DNA of 64,000 nucleotides from an uncultured Microbacteriaceae bacterium (GCA_947487835.1 CANKXX010000002.1:186001-250000); one strand, 5' to 3'. Shown: positions 26,336 through 35,565, counted from the stretch's first letter. Notes: generated from the sequence alone by a model not told the origin. Numbers and translations: made by a program.

Positions 26336-27991
26336 ATGGGTGACCTCTTCAACGGATACGGCTCCACGCTGCAGCACGGAGCGGCTCGCCCGGGGGCGAT
26401 CCCGTGGGACGAGATGTTCCAGGAGCCGAACCCGTCGGCCGAGATCGGGGTGCGTTCGCCCTACCGGGAGCTGTACTCCGCGCTCTCCGAGATGACCCAG
26501 GAGGAGCTGCGCGGCCGCACCGAGGCGCTCGCCAACTCCTACCTCACGCAGGGCGTCACGTTCGACTTCGCGGGCGAGGAGCGCCCGTTCCCCATCGACG
26601 CCGTGCCGAGGGTCATCCCGCGCGACGAGTGGACGGGCGTCGAGGCGGGCATCAAGCAGCGCGTGCGCGCGCTCGAGGCCCTGCTCGCCGACATCTACGG
26701 CCCGCGGAACGCGGTGCGCGACGGCGTGCTGCCCGCGTCCCTCATCACCTCGTCGAAGCACTTCCACCGGCAGGCGGCCGGCATCGAGAGCGCCAACGGC
26801 GTGCGCATCCAGGTGTCCGGCATCGACCTCATCCGCGACGAGAACGGCGCCTGGCGCGTGCTCGAGGACAACGTGCGCGTGCCGAGCGGCGTGAGCTACG
26901 TCATCTCGAACCGCCGGGTGATGGCCCAGACCCTCCCGGAGCTCTTCGTGTCCATGCGCGTGCGACCGGTGGGGGAGTACCCGAACCGGCTGCTCGGCGC
27001 CCTGCGGGCCAGCGCCCCCGAGGGCGTCGACGACCCCACGGTCGTCGTGCTCACGCCCGGCGTGTACAACTCGGCGTACTACGAGCACACCCTGCTGGCC
27101 CGGCTGATGGGCGTCGAGCTCGTCGAGGGCCGCGACCTCTACTGCTCCGGCGGCCGCGTCTGGATGCGCACGACGGCGGGCCCGACCCGCGTCGACGTGA
27201 TCTACCGCCGCGTGGACGACGAGTTCCTCGACCCGATGCAGTTCCGCAAGGACTCGCTGCTCGGCTCGCCGGGGCTCATGCTCGCCGCCCGCCTCGGCAA
27301 CGTGACCATCGCGAACGCCGTGGGCAACGGCGTCGCCGACGACAAGCTGATGTACACGTACATCCCCGACCTCATCCGCTACTACCTCGCGGAGGAGCCC
27401 CTGCTGAAGAACGTCGACACGTGGCGGCTCGAGGATCCGGGCGCGCTCGAGGAGGTGCTCGACCGGCTCGACGAGCTCGTCGTGAAGCCGGTCGACGGGT
27501 CCGGCGGCAAGGGCCTCGTCATGGGCCCGGACGCGACCCGCGCCGAGCTCGACGCCCTCCGCTCGCGGCTCCTCGTCGACCCGCGTGGCTGGATCGCGCA
27601 GCCCGTCGTGCAGCTGTCCACGATCCCCACGCTCGTCGAGGACGGGATGCGCCCGCGGCACGTCGACCTCCGGCCGTTCGCCGTGAACGACGGCACCGAC
27701 ATCTGGGTGCTTCCCGGCGGCCTGACCCGGGTGGCGCTGCCCGAGGGTCAGCTGGTCGTGAACTCCAGCCAGGGCGGCGGGTCGAAGGACACCTGGGTCG
27801 TCGGCCAGGACCCGGCTACCACCCCGAGCACGGTGGACGCGCGCGACGTGCCCGCCGTGGTGGGCGAGCAGGCGACGACCCGCTCCATCCCCATCGTCTA
27901 CGACCGGCAGCACGCGCCCGACGTCGCGCCGCAGGACGATCCCCAGGGCGAACAGCAACAGCAACAGCAGCAGCAGGGGGAGGAGCGCTGA
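26336..27991 (+). CDS. Circularly permuted ATP-grasp protein
   Basis: A 551-residue protein of the circularly permuted ATP-grasp family (CP_ATPgrasp). Visible are RDEWTGVEAGIKQRVRALEA, the nucleotide/Mg region RVLEDNVRVPSGVSY, and the glycine-rich LVVKPVDGSGGKGLVMG near residue 390. The C-terminus is a poly-Gln run coded by CAR repeats. ATP-grasp enzymes join a carboxylate to an amine through an acyl-phosphate. The family is predicted to make or modify peptides, but no product is known. A TATGCT -10-like box (26324-26329) ends six bases before ATG 26,336, so the operon mRNA may be leaderless. Its stop overlaps the alpha-E start (TGATG). Confidence 0.88.
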   Translation: MGDLFNGYGSTLQHGAARPGAIPWDEMFQEPNPSAEIGVRSPYRELYSALSEMTQEELRGRTEALANSYLTQGVTFDFAGEERPFPIDAVPRVIPRDEWTGVEAGIKQRVRALEALLADIYGPRNAVRDGVLPASLITSSKHFHRQAAGIESANGVRIQVSGIDLIRDENGAWRVLEDNVRVPSGVSYVISNRRVMAQTLPELFVSMRVRPVGEYPNRLLGALRASAPEGVDDPTVVVLTPGVYNSAYYEHTLLARLMGVELVEGRDLYCSGGRVWMRTTAGPTRVDVIYRRVDDEFLDPMQFRKDSLLGSPGLMLAARLGNVTIANAVGNGVADDKLMYTYIPDLIRYYLAEEPLLKNVDTWRLEDPGALEEVLDRLDELVVKPVDGSGGKGLVMGPDATRAELDALRSRLLVDPRGWIAQPVVQLSTIPTLVEDGMRPRHVDLRPFAVNDGTDIWVLPGGLTRVALPEGQLVVNSSQGGGSKDTWVVGQDPATTPSTVDARDVPAVVGEQATTRSIPIVYDRQHAPDVAPQDDPQGEQQQQQQQQGEER

Positions 27992-28920
27992 TGCTCTCGC
28001 GCATCGCAGAGTCGCTGTTCTGGATCGGCCGCTACATCGAGCGGTCCGACGGCACGGCGCGCATCCTCGACGTGCACCTGCAGCTTCTGCTCGAGGACCC
28101 GTGGATCGACGAGGACTCGGCCTGCCGCTCCCTGCTGTCGGTCATGGGCAGCGCCGACGTCGACAAGCCCACCCTGACCCGCCGCGACGTGCTCGCCATC
28201 CTCGCCGTCGACCGCCACCACCCGGCCTCGATCGCCTACTCGCTCGGCGCCGCCCGCGAGAACGCCCGGCGCGCTCGCGAGATCGTGCCGACCGAGCTGT
28301 GGGAGTGCCTGAACACGACCCGGGCCAGGATGCCGCGGCGCCTGACGGCGGACAAGGAGCACGACTTCTTCCGCTGGGTGCGCGAGCGCGCCGCCCTGGC
28401 CGTCGGCATCATCGAGTCCGGCAGCAGCCGCGACGAGGCGTGGCACTTCCTCACCCTGGGCCGCAGCATCGAGCGCGCGGACATGACCGCGCGCCTGCTC
28501 GCGACCCGCTCGCTGACCGAGGCGTCCGGCCCGTCCTGGACCACGATCCTGCGCTCCTGCGGCGCCTACGAGCCCTACCTCCGCACCTACCGCGGCGTGC
28601 CGTCCGCGCTGAACGCGGCCGAGTTCCTGCTGCTCGACCGGCTGTTCCCGCGCTCGGTCGTCTACTCGATCGGCCGCGCCGAGCAGTGCCTGCGCGACCT
28701 GGAGCCGAGCTTCGGCCGCGCCGGCGTGCCCGACCAGGGCCAGCGGGTGCTGGGCCAGGTGCGCAGCCAGCTCGAGTACCGGCCCATCGCCGAGACGCTC
28801 GAGGACCTGCCGTACCACATGGACACGGTGCAGGAGGCGACCAGCGCCGCGAGCGAGGCCATCCGGCACCGCTACTTCCCGAAGGACGCCGCACCCATCT
28901 GGATCGGAGACACGCTGTGA
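27991..28920 (+). CDS. Alpha-E domain protein
   Basis: A 309-residue all-helical protein matching the alpha-E domain: MLSRIAESLFWIGRYIERSDGTARILDVHL at the start, DEAWHFLTLGRSIERADMTARLL in the middle and YRPIAETLEDLPYHMDTVQEAT near the end. The conserved RYIERxDxTAR and GRxIERADMTAR helices look like an internal duplication. Its biochemical activity is unknown. It is almost always encoded beside a circularly permuted ATP-grasp and a transglutaminase, as here, and is probably a partner subunit. Coupled at both ends by start/stop overlap. Confidence 0.9.
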   Translation: MLSRIAESLFWIGRYIERSDGTARILDVHLQLLLEDPWIDEDSACRSLLSVMGSADVDKPTLTRRDVLAILAVDRHHPASIAYSLGAARENARRAREIVPTELWECLNTTRARMPRRLTADKEHDFFRWVRERAALAVGIIESGSSRDEAWHFLTLGRSIERADMTARLLATRSLTEASGPSWTTILRSCGAYEPYLRTYRGVPSALNAAEFLLLDRLFPRSVVYSIGRAEQCLRDLEPSFGRAGVPDQGQRVLGQVRSQLEYRPIAETLEDLPYHMDTVQEATSAASEAIRHRYFPKDAAPIWIGDTL

Positions 28921-29762
28921 ACCGACTGCGCATCCGCCACACGACCGCCTTCACCTACGGGGCCGACGTCTCGGCGTCGTACAACGAGGCGCGGATGCGG
29001 CCGGTCAGCTCCGACTCGCAGCTGGTGCTGTCGTCGACCCTGCAGGTGGAGCCCTCCGCCGGGCTGCACGACTACACGGACTACTGGGGCACGCGCGTCA
29101 CGGCCTTCGAGGTGATCACGCCGCACCGGTCGCTCTCCGTGTCGTCGACCACCCTGGTCGAGGCCCGGCCCAAGCAGCACGCGGGGCACGCCATCTCCTG
29201 GGAGGAGCTGCGGTCCCGCGGGTCCGGCGAGATGGAGCTCATCGAGCAGCTGAGCCAGACCCGCCTCACGGCGCCCGCCGACGACGTGGTCGCCCTCGCG
29301 GAGGAGGTCGTGGCGCGCGGGCTCACCCCCTGCGAGACGGCGCGCGAGATCGCCCGCACCGTGGGGGAGTCGATGGAGTACATGCAGGGCGTGACCGGCG
29401 TGCACTCCACCGCGGCCGAGGCCTGGGCGGAGAAGAAGGGCGTCTGCCAGGACATCACGCACATCACGCTCGGCGCCCTCCGCGCGGCGGGCATCCCCGC
29501 CCGGTACGTCTCCGGCTACCTGCACCCGAAGCGTGAGCCGGTCGTGGGCGAGAGCGTCAAGGGCGAGTCGCACGCGTGGGTCGAGTGGTTCTGCGGCCAG
29601 TGGACCGGGTTCGACCCGACCAACCTCATCGACATCGCCGACCGGCACGTGCTCGTCGGCGCCGGGCGCGACTACTCCGACGTCCCGCCCCTGCACGGCG
29701 TCTACGCCGGGCCGCGCGCGTCGAACCTCACGGTGTCCGTGGAGATCACCCGGGTCGCCTGA
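28917..29762 (+). CDS. Transglutaminase-family protein of the ATP-grasp/alpha-E operon
   Basis: A 281-residue protein with an N-terminal bacterial transglutaminase beta domain (LRIRHTTAFTYGADVSASYNEARMRP) and a transglutaminase-like protease core. The triad is Cys177 (KKGVCQDITH), His219 (GESHAWVEWF) and Asp233 (GFDPTN). GTG 28,917 overlaps the alpha-E stop (GTGA). In this operon type it is predicted to cleave or transfer the amide/peptide product made by the ATP-grasp enzyme. There is no signal peptide. It differs clearly from the transglutaminase-like protein at 7,511, which lacks the characteristic N-terminal domain. Confidence 0.9.
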   Translation: MNRLRIRHTTAFTYGADVSASYNEARMRPVSSDSQLVLSSTLQVEPSAGLHDYTDYWGTRVTAFEVITPHRSLSVSSTTLVEARPKQHAGHAISWEELRSRGSGEMELIEQLSQTRLTAPADDVVALAEEVVARGLTPCETAREIARTVGESMEYMQGVTGVHSTAAEAWAEKKGVCQDITHITLGALRAAGIPARYVSGYLHPKREPVVGESVKGESHAWVEWFCGQWTGFDPTNLIDIADRHVLVGAGRDYSDVPPLHGVYAGPRASNLTVSVEITRVA

Positions 29763-29859
29763 CCGGGACGGTGCCGCGACCGTGATCCGGGACGGCGCTG
29801 TCGGCGCGGGCGTCCCGGGCCGCGCGGAGCGGGCGCCCGAAGGGCAGTAACCTCGACGG

Positions 29860-31059
29860 GTGCCCCGCCCCCGTCCGTTCCGTCGCAGCCCGGAGGCGGA
29901 ACGGCTGCCGCGCGACGTGATCGTGCTCGGCGCCGTCGCGTTCTTCGTCATGCTGGGCTTCGGCGTCGTCGTGCCCGTGCTGCCGGTCTACGTGCGCAGC
30001 TTCGGGGTCGGCTATGTCGAGGTGGGCGCGGTCGTGTCCGCCTTCGCGGTGATGCGCCTCGTCGCCAACCCGTTCGTCGGCCGCCTGCTCACCGTCGCGG
30101 GCGACCGCACCGTGCTCGCCGCGGGCATCGGCATCGTCGCGGTGTCCAGCGCGCTCGTGGGACTGGCGACCACCTACCCGCAGGTGCTCCTGCTGCGCGG
30201 CGCGGGCGGCATCGGCTCCGCGATGTTCAGCGTCGCCGCCATGACGCTGCTCCTCGGCTCGACGCCGGAGCGGGTGCGTGGCCGCAGCCTCGGCTTATAC
30301 CAGGGCGGCTTCCTCGTCGGCGGCATGGCCGGCCCCGCGGTCGGCGGGCTGCTGTCGGCCGTGTCGCTCACCGCGCCGTTCTTCTTCTACGCCGGCACGC
30401 TCGTGGTCGCGGGGGTGATCGGGCTCGTGCTGCTGCAGCCCGCGGACCGCACCCCCACCGGCGGCGCGACGCCGCCCACGCCGCTTCGGACCGTGCTCCG
30501 CGATGCCCGCTTCCAGGTCGCGTGCCTCGCCAACCTGGCGCAGGGGTGGGCCGGCCAGGGGGTGCGCACCGCGCTCGTCCCCGTGCTCGTCGTCGAGGTG
30601 CTGCACCGCGAGCCCGCCTGGACCGGCATCGCGTTCGCGGTCTCGGCCGTGGTGCAGACCCTCGCCCTCGGCCCGGCCGGACGCTTCGTCGACACCGTCG
30701 GGCGGCGCCCCGCCATCGCGGGCGCCTACGCCGTCGCCGCGCTCGCCATGCTCGGGATGGCGTTCACCTCGGACGTCTGGATCCTCGTGGTGCTGCTCAG
30801 CGCGTACGGCGTGGCCGCGGCGTTCATGGGCACCGCACCCGCCGCGCTCGTGGGCGATGCCGCGGGCGGGCGCGGGGGCCAGCCCGTCGCGGTGTTCCAG
30901 GGTTTCTCCGACCTCGGCGCGATCGTCGGACCGCTCGCGGCCGGACTGTTGCTCGACGCCTTCTCCTACCCGGCGGCGTTCGGCTCGGCGGTCGTGCTGC
31001 TCGCGGTGGCGGCCCTCTTCTCGCTCCGCCTGCCCCGGGATTCCCGGCCGCCGGCCTAG
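29860..31059 (+). CDS. MFS transporter
   Basis: A 399-residue, 12-helix major facilitator, starting MPRPRPFRRSPEAERLPRDV with a basic cytoplasmic N-terminus. Motif-like elements: VVVPVLPVYVRSFGVGYVEVG in TM1-2, NPFVGRLLTVAGDR (motif A position), and PAGRFVDTVGRRPAIAGAY at the start of the second half. This resembles the multidrug DHA1 group, but the substrate is unknown. GTG 29,860 follows a TAACCT -10-like box (29848-29853) by six bases. It stands after the ATP-grasp operon (97-bp gap) on its own promoter; export of that operon's product is possible but unproven. Confidence 0.85.
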   Translation: MPRPRPFRRSPEAERLPRDVIVLGAVAFFVMLGFGVVVPVLPVYVRSFGVGYVEVGAVVSAFAVMRLVANPFVGRLLTVAGDRTVLAAGIGIVAVSSALVGLATTYPQVLLLRGAGGIGSAMFSVAAMTLLLGSTPERVRGRSLGLYQGGFLVGGMAGPAVGGLLSAVSLTAPFFFYAGTLVVAGVIGLVLLQPADRTPTGGATPPTPLRTVLRDARFQVACLANLAQGWAGQGVRTALVPVLVVEVLHREPAWTGIAFAVSAVVQTLALGPAGRFVDTVGRRPAIAGAYAVAALAMLGMAFTSDVWILVVLLSAYGVAAAFMGTAPAALVGDAAGGRGGQPVAVFQGFSDLGAIVGPLAAGLLLDAFSYPAAFGSAVVLLAVAALFSLRLPRDSRPPA

Positions 31060-31176
31060 CCGCCAGACGGCGTGCCTCGCACTGGGGGCAGGGATCGGCT
31101 GCGTGCGGAGCCGCGCCGCGGTTATGGTGCTTGAGCGGCCCACGGGGGTGCGGCCGCGAATCCGGGGGGATGCATC

Positions 31177-32526
31177 ATGGGTACTTTCGCGCGCTCGAAC
31201 TCGCGCCGGCTTCTCGCTACGGCCGGGGCGCTCGGCGTCGTCGGCTCTCTGCTGGCACTGCCGGCGACCGCACTCGCGGCGTCGGATCCGGTGACCGTGG
31301 CCGGCGCCGTTCTCGCCGGGTCGAGCCAGGCCGGCGGAACCTTCACCGTCAACGTGGCCGCGCCGGCGGGTGTCGCCGTCAAGTTCAAGCTCGACGGGAA
31401 GTACCTGGGGCAGGATCGGTCGGCCCCGTACAACTTCAGCGTCCGGACGACGGCCGGGGCGCACGAGCTCAGCGTGCGGTGGGAGTCCTCCGGGAAGCAC
31501 GAGTACGAGCGCGAGTTCACCGTGGCGGGGTCCGCGCCGCCGCCGCTCTCGAGCTCGAAGCCGAGCCCGAAGCCGACCACCCCGCCGAAGCCGAACCCGG
31601 CTCCGCCCGCGGCGCCCAAGCCGAGCCCGGCGCCCATCGCGTCCGGCCGCACCGTCTCGGTCTCCACCGCGGCGCAACTGAAGGACGCGCTGAAGGCGGC
31701 GACGCCGGGCACCACCATCGCGCTCGCCGACGGAACCTACACCGGGAAGTTCGTCGCGGCGGCCTCCGGCACGGAGGCGGCGCCGATCACGCTCACCGGC
31801 TCGCGCCGAGCCGTGCTGACGACCGGAAGCATCTCGTCCGGCTACGGCCTGCACGTGACCGGGGACCGGTGGCGCATCCTGGGCCTGTCGGTCACGAGAT
31901 CGGGCAAGGGCATCGTGCTCGACGGAGCGACGCACGCGGTCATCGCGGGCGTCGACGTGGGCCACACCGGGACGGAGGCCGTGCACTTCCGCACGAACAG
32001 CTCGGACGGAATCCTCCGGGACTCGGTGATCCACGACGTCGGCCTGAGCACGCCGGACTACGGCGAGGGCGTCTACGTCGGCAGCGCGAACAGCAACTGG
32101 AAGCAGATCATGGGCTCCTCGTCGGTGCCCGACCGCTCCGACCGGGTGCAGATCATCGACAACCGGATCGAGAACACGACCGCCGAGGGCATCGACATCA
32201 AGGAGGGCACGACGGGCGGCTCCATCGTGGGCAACGTCTTCCACAACGCCGGTCACTCGGGCATCCACTTCGCCGATTCCTGGGTGGACGTGAAGGGCAA
32301 CGGCTGGCGCATCGAGCGCAACTCGGGCTCGCACACGAAGCTCGACGCCTTCCAGGTGCACCGCACGGTCCCGGGCTGGGGCAACGGCAACGCCTTCTCC
32401 GGCAACACCGTGATCGCCGGTGTTCCGGGATACGAGGTCTCGGTCGCCTCCGGGGTCACGGGGAACACCGTGGCGTGCGGCCCGACGGGCGCCGCGCTCG
32501 GCAAGTCGAACATCGCCTGCCGCTAG
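31177..32526 (+). CDS. Secreted right-handed parallel beta-helix protein
   Basis: A 449-residue exported protein. The signal peptide ends near residue 34 (PATALA|AS). An Ig-like domain of about 85 residues follows (VTVAGAVLAGSSQAGGTFTVNV), then a Pro/Lys/Ser-rich linker (SSSKPSPKPTTPPKPNPAPP). The C-terminal parallel beta-helix opens with VSTAAQLKDALKAATPGTTIALADGTY, typical of polysaccharide lyases and chondroitinase-B-like proteins, with repeated strands (IAGVDV, GILRDSVIHDV, IIDNRIEN, IVGNVFHN). Catalytic Lys/Arg residues of lyases cannot be assigned, so activity is uncertain. ATG 31,177 follows GGGGGGA. Likely acts on extracellular glycans. Confidence 0.83.
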   Translation: MGTFARSNSRRLLATAGALGVVGSLLALPATALAASDPVTVAGAVLAGSSQAGGTFTVNVAAPAGVAVKFKLDGKYLGQDRSAPYNFSVRTTAGAHELSVRWESSGKHEYEREFTVAGSAPPPLSSSKPSPKPTTPPKPNPAPPAAPKPSPAPIASGRTVSVSTAAQLKDALKAATPGTTIALADGTYTGKFVAAASGTEAAPITLTGSRRAVLTTGSISSGYGLHVTGDRWRILGLSVTRSGKGIVLDGATHAVIAGVDVGHTGTEAVHFRTNSSDGILRDSVIHDVGLSTPDYGEGVYVGSANSNWKQIMGSSSVPDRSDRVQIIDNRIENTTAEGIDIKEGTTGGSIVGNVFHNAGHSGIHFADSWVDVKGNGWRIERNSGSHTKLDAFQVHRTVPGWGNGNAFSGNTVIAGVPGYEVSVASGVTGNTVACGPTGAALGKSNIACR

Positions 32527-32573
32527 TCGGCTGCACCACCCGCCGGGAGCGCGCGGCTCGATAGGTTGGCTCC

Positions 32574-33614
32574 ATGGCAAGCGAAGCGGTCGTCCTCCCC
32601 GTCGCGGGGCCCTCCGGCGAGCGCCAGGTGCGCATCTCGAGCCCGAGCCGCGTGCTCTGGCCCGAGCTCGGCATCACGAAGCTCGACCTGGCGAACTACC
32701 TGGTCGCCGTGTCGGATGCGTTCCTCGCGGCGAACGGGGACCGGCCGCTGTCGCTGCAGCGCTTCTCCGAGGGCATCGACGGCGACCAGTTCTTCTCCAA
32801 GAACCCGCCGAAGGGCGCCCCGGACTACGTCCGCAGCGTTCCCGTGGTCTACCCGAGCTCCCGGTCGCACCCGCAGCTCGTGCTCGACGAGGCGGCGGCG
32901 GCCGTCTGGGCCGTGCAGATGAACACCGTCGTGTTCCATCCGTGGCCGTCGCGGGCCGAGACCTCCGATTTCCCGGACCAGCTGCGCATCGACCTCGACC
33001 CGCAGCCCGGCACCGACTTCGGCGACGCCGTGCCCGCCGCCCTCGAGCTGCGCACGGTGCTGGCCGAGGCGGGGCTCGACGCGTTCATCAAGACCAGCGG
33101 CAACCGCGGTCTGCACGTCTTCGCGCCCATCGAGCCGACCCACGAGTTCCTCGATGTGCGGCACGCGGTCATTGCGGCCGCGCGGGAACTGGAGCGCCGG
33201 ATGCCGGAGCAGGTCACCACGGCGTGGTGGAAGGAGGAGCGCGGGCAGCGGATCTTCGTGGACTTCAACCAGGCCAATCGGGACCGCACCATGGCCGGCG
33301 CGTACAGCCCTCGGGCGCTCGCGCACGCGCCGGTGTCGTGCCCGATCACCTGGGACGAGCTCGGGTCCGCGGACCCACGCGCGTTCACGGTGCTCACCGT
33401 GCCGGAGCGCCTGCGGACGACGGGCGACCCCTGGGCCGACATGCACGCGTCGCCCGGCCGCATCGACCGGCTCCTCGGCTGGTGGGAGCGCGACCTCGCC
33501 GACGGCCTGGGCGAGCTGCCCTTCCCGCCCGACTACCCGAAGATGCCGGGTGAGCCTCCGCGCGTGCAGCCCAGCCGCGCGCGGAAGGACAAGGCTCCCG
33601 AGGACTACCTCTGA
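32574..33614 (+). CDS. LigD-type NHEJ polymerase (PolDom) domain protein
   Basis: A 346-residue stand-alone archaeo-eukaryotic-primase-type polymerase as found in bacterial LigD. Catalytic Mg ligands are in LRIDLDPQPG (DxD, near residue 143). Other signatures are FFSKNPPKGAPDYVRS, IKTSGNRGLHVFAPI and FVDFNQANRDRTMAGAYSPR. These enzymes fill gaps and add ribonucleotides during non-homologous end joining. No ligase or nuclease domain is fused. A LigC-like ligase is at 34,504, but no Ku gene is in the window. A TAGGTT -10-like box (32562-32567) ends six bases before ATG 32,574. Confidence 0.9.
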   Translation: MASEAVVLPVAGPSGERQVRISSPSRVLWPELGITKLDLANYLVAVSDAFLAANGDRPLSLQRFSEGIDGDQFFSKNPPKGAPDYVRSVPVVYPSSRSHPQLVLDEAAAAVWAVQMNTVVFHPWPSRAETSDFPDQLRIDLDPQPGTDFGDAVPAALELRTVLAEAGLDAFIKTSGNRGLHVFAPIEPTHEFLDVRHAVIAAARELERRMPEQVTTAWWKEERGQRIFVDFNQANRDRTMAGAYSPRALAHAPVSCPITWDELGSADPRAFTVLTVPERLRTTGDPWADMHASPGRIDRLLGWWERDLADGLGELPFPPDYPKMPGEPPRVQPSRARKDKAPEDYL

Positions 33615-33705
33615 TCCTCCGGCTTCACCTCTATTCCTTTGCACTACCCCTGATCGGTGGGCCCTTCGCCGTCGCTCCGGAGGGCCGGTCAGTACGCTCG
33701 CCACC

Positions 33706-34473
33706 ATGACCCAGAACGAGTGGCGCAAGGCCGCGGAGTGGCCACTGACGGCGGCCGCGGCGCTGTTTCTCGTCGCCTACGCCTGGCAGGTGATCATCGA
33801 GCCGGGCGGGCGCTCGCTCATCGTCACGGACCTGGCCATGTGGGTGATCTGGGCCCTGTTCCTGCTGGATTACGTCATGAACCTCGCCCTCGCCCCCGCC
33901 CCCGACCGGCGCCGCTGGTTCTGGCGGCACCTGCACGAGCTGCTCGTCGTCGTGCTCCCGGTGTTCCGCCCGCTGCGGCTGCTGCGCCTCGTGTCGGTGC
34001 TCCGCGTGTTCGACCGGGCGCAGGAGGAGCTGCTGCGCGGCCGCATCGTCGTCTACGCCGTGGGCTCGTCCGTGCTGCTCGTCGTGGTGTCCGGGCTGGC
34101 CATGCTCGACCTCGAGCGGAACGTGCCGGACGCGACCATCACCACGATCGGGGACTCGCTCTGGTGGGCCGTCGTCACCATCACGACCGTCGGTTACGGG
34201 GACCTCGCGCCCGTGACGGTGGGCGGCCGCTTCATCGCGATCGGCGTCATGGTGGGCGGGATCGCCCTGCTCGGCACGATCACGGCGTCGCTCGCGTCCT
34301 GGTTCCTCGAGCGGGTCTCCTCGGACGACGACCAGGCCCGGGTGGACGCCCGCGCGAACGTGGAGCGGCTCTCCGCCGAGATCGCCGAGCTGCGGAGCCT
34401 CGTCGTGGGGCTGGGGTCGGACGCGGGGTCGGAGCGGCCCGGCGGACGGGCGCCCGACACCCGGGCGCCCTAG
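33706..34473 (+). CDS. Voltage-gated-type potassium channel
   Basis: A 255-residue membrane protein with about five to six helices. An arginine-rich S4-like segment (RPLRLLRLVSVLRVFDR) precedes the pore module SLWWAVVTITTVGYGDLAPV, which includes the K+ selectivity filter TVGYGD. The C-terminal helix (ARANVERLSAEIAELRSLV) is probably a short coiled coil for tetramer assembly. It conducts K+ across the cytoplasmic membrane. ATG 33,706 lies seven bases after TACGCT (33693-33698); the longer frame upstream overlaps the polymerase gene and is not credible. Confidence 0.9.
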   Translation: MTQNEWRKAAEWPLTAAAALFLVAYAWQVIIEPGGRSLIVTDLAMWVIWALFLLDYVMNLALAPAPDRRRWFWRHLHELLVVVLPVFRPLRLLRLVSVLRVFDRAQEELLRGRIVVYAVGSSVLLVVVSGLAMLDLERNVPDATITTIGDSLWWAVVTITTVGYGDLAPVTVGGRFIAIGVMVGGIALLGTITASLASWFLERVSSDDDQARVDARANVERLSAEIAELRSLVVGLGSDAGSERPGGRAPDTRAP

Positions 34474-34500
34474 CCCAGGCGCCTGCGTTCTGGGCGCCCG
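34462..34500. terminator. Bidirectional terminator-like hairpin
   Basis: CGGGCGCCC (34462-34470) pairs with GGGCGCCCG (34492-34500) around a 21-base loop, spanning the convergent gap between the potassium-channel and ligase genes. It overlaps the end of the channel coding region. Position and symmetry suggest termination for both. There is no T-tract. Confidence 0.45.
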
Positions 34501-34503
34501 CGT

Positions 34504-35565
34504 TCAGTGCGCCTGGACCAGCACCCGGCTCAGGTCGTACGCGATGGGCCGCTCCAGCTGCTCGAAGGTGCAGGACGCGGCGTCCCGGTCGGGGCGCCAG
34601 CGCTCGAACTGCACGGTGTGCCGGAAGCGCATGCCCTCCATCTGGTCGTAGCGCACCTCGACCACCCGGGTCGGCTCGAGCCGGACGAAGCTCGTGTCCT
34701 TGCTCGAGGAGAAGCGGCTGCGGTCGGTCTCGCCCCGCACGGTCTCGCCGGACTCGTCCCGGAGCACGAGCGGGTCGAGCTCGTCCACGAGCTCGCGCCG
34801 GCGCACGTCGCTGAACGCGGAGACGCCGCCGACGCCGCGTAGCTCGCCGTCGTCGTCGTACAGGCCGAGCAGGAGCGAGCCCACCCCGGTGCCGCTCGTG
34901 TGCACGCGGTAGCCGAGCACGACGACGTCGGCGCTGCGGTGGTGCTTGGCCTTCAGCATGATGCGCTTGCCCGGGGAGTACGCCGCAGCGAGCGGCTTGG
35001 CGACGACGCCGTCGAGCCCCGCCCCCTCGAACTCGACGAGCCAGCGGCGTGCGAGATCGACGTCGGTGGTGACCTGGGAGACGTGCAGGGGCGCCTCCAG
35101 CTCGGTCGCAAGGTCCTCCAGCTGGGCCCGCCGCTCGGAGAAGGGCGCGTCGAGGTAGCTGTCGTCGCCGCGGGCGAGCAGGTCGAACGCGACGAACTCG
35201 GCCGGCGTCTCCTCGGCCAGCTTCTTCACCCGGCTGGCGGCGGGGTGGATGCGCTGCGACAGCGCCTCCCAGTCGAGCCGCTCCTGGCCGGGCTCGCCGC
35301 GCCGCACGACGATCTCGCCGTCGAGCACGCACGGCCCGGGCAGCAGGCGCGCGAACGCGTCGACGAGCTCGGGGAAGTACCGGGTGAGCATCTTGGAGCC
35401 GCGGCTGCCGATCTCCACGGTCTCGCCGTCGAAGTAGACGATGCCCCGGAAGCCGTCCCACTTCGGTTCGTAGCTCAGCCCGCCCGGCACGCTGTCCGGT
35501 TCGGGGACGGCCGAGACGGCCTTGGCCAGCATCGGGGACACGGGGGAGGCGGGCGAGAGGTCCAT
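34504..35565 (-). CDS. ATP-dependent DNA ligase, LigC-like
   Basis: A 353-residue nucleotidyltransferase-OB ligase. The adenylated lysine is Lys35 in motif I, YEPKWDGFR. Other ligase motifs are LDGEIVVRR (III), FVAFDLLARGD (IIIa), LDGVVAKPL (IV) and RIMLKAKHHR (V). The C-terminal OB fold ends LERPIAYDLSRVLVQAH. Size and sequence match mycobacterial LigC, a backup end-joining or repair ligase. The start has GGAAGG eight bases upstream. Convergent with the potassium channel and near the LigD-type polymerase. The two could act together in a split NHEJ/excision repair pathway. Confidence 0.9.
   Translation of the reverse strand: MDLSPASPVSPMLAKAVSAVPEPDSVPGGLSYEPKWDGFRGIVYFDGETVEIGSRGSKMLTRYFPELVDAFARLLPGPCVLDGEIVVRRGEPGQERLDWEALSQRIHPAASRVKKLAEETPAEFVAFDLLARGDDSYLDAPFSERRAQLEDLATELEAPLHVSQVTTDVDLARRWLVEFEGAGLDGVVAKPLAAAYSPGKRIMLKAKHHRSADVVVLGYRVHTSGTGVGSLLLGLYDDDGELRGVGGVSAFSDVRRRELVDELDPLVLRDESGETVRGETDRSRFSSSKDTSFVRLEPTRVVEVRYDQMEGMRFRHTVQFERWRPDRDAASCTFEQLERPIAYDLSRVLVQAH

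Noticed and set aside
27955-27976. CAR repeat as a regulatory element
   Set aside because: It simply encodes the poly-Gln C-terminus of the ATP-grasp protein and lies within the coding frame.
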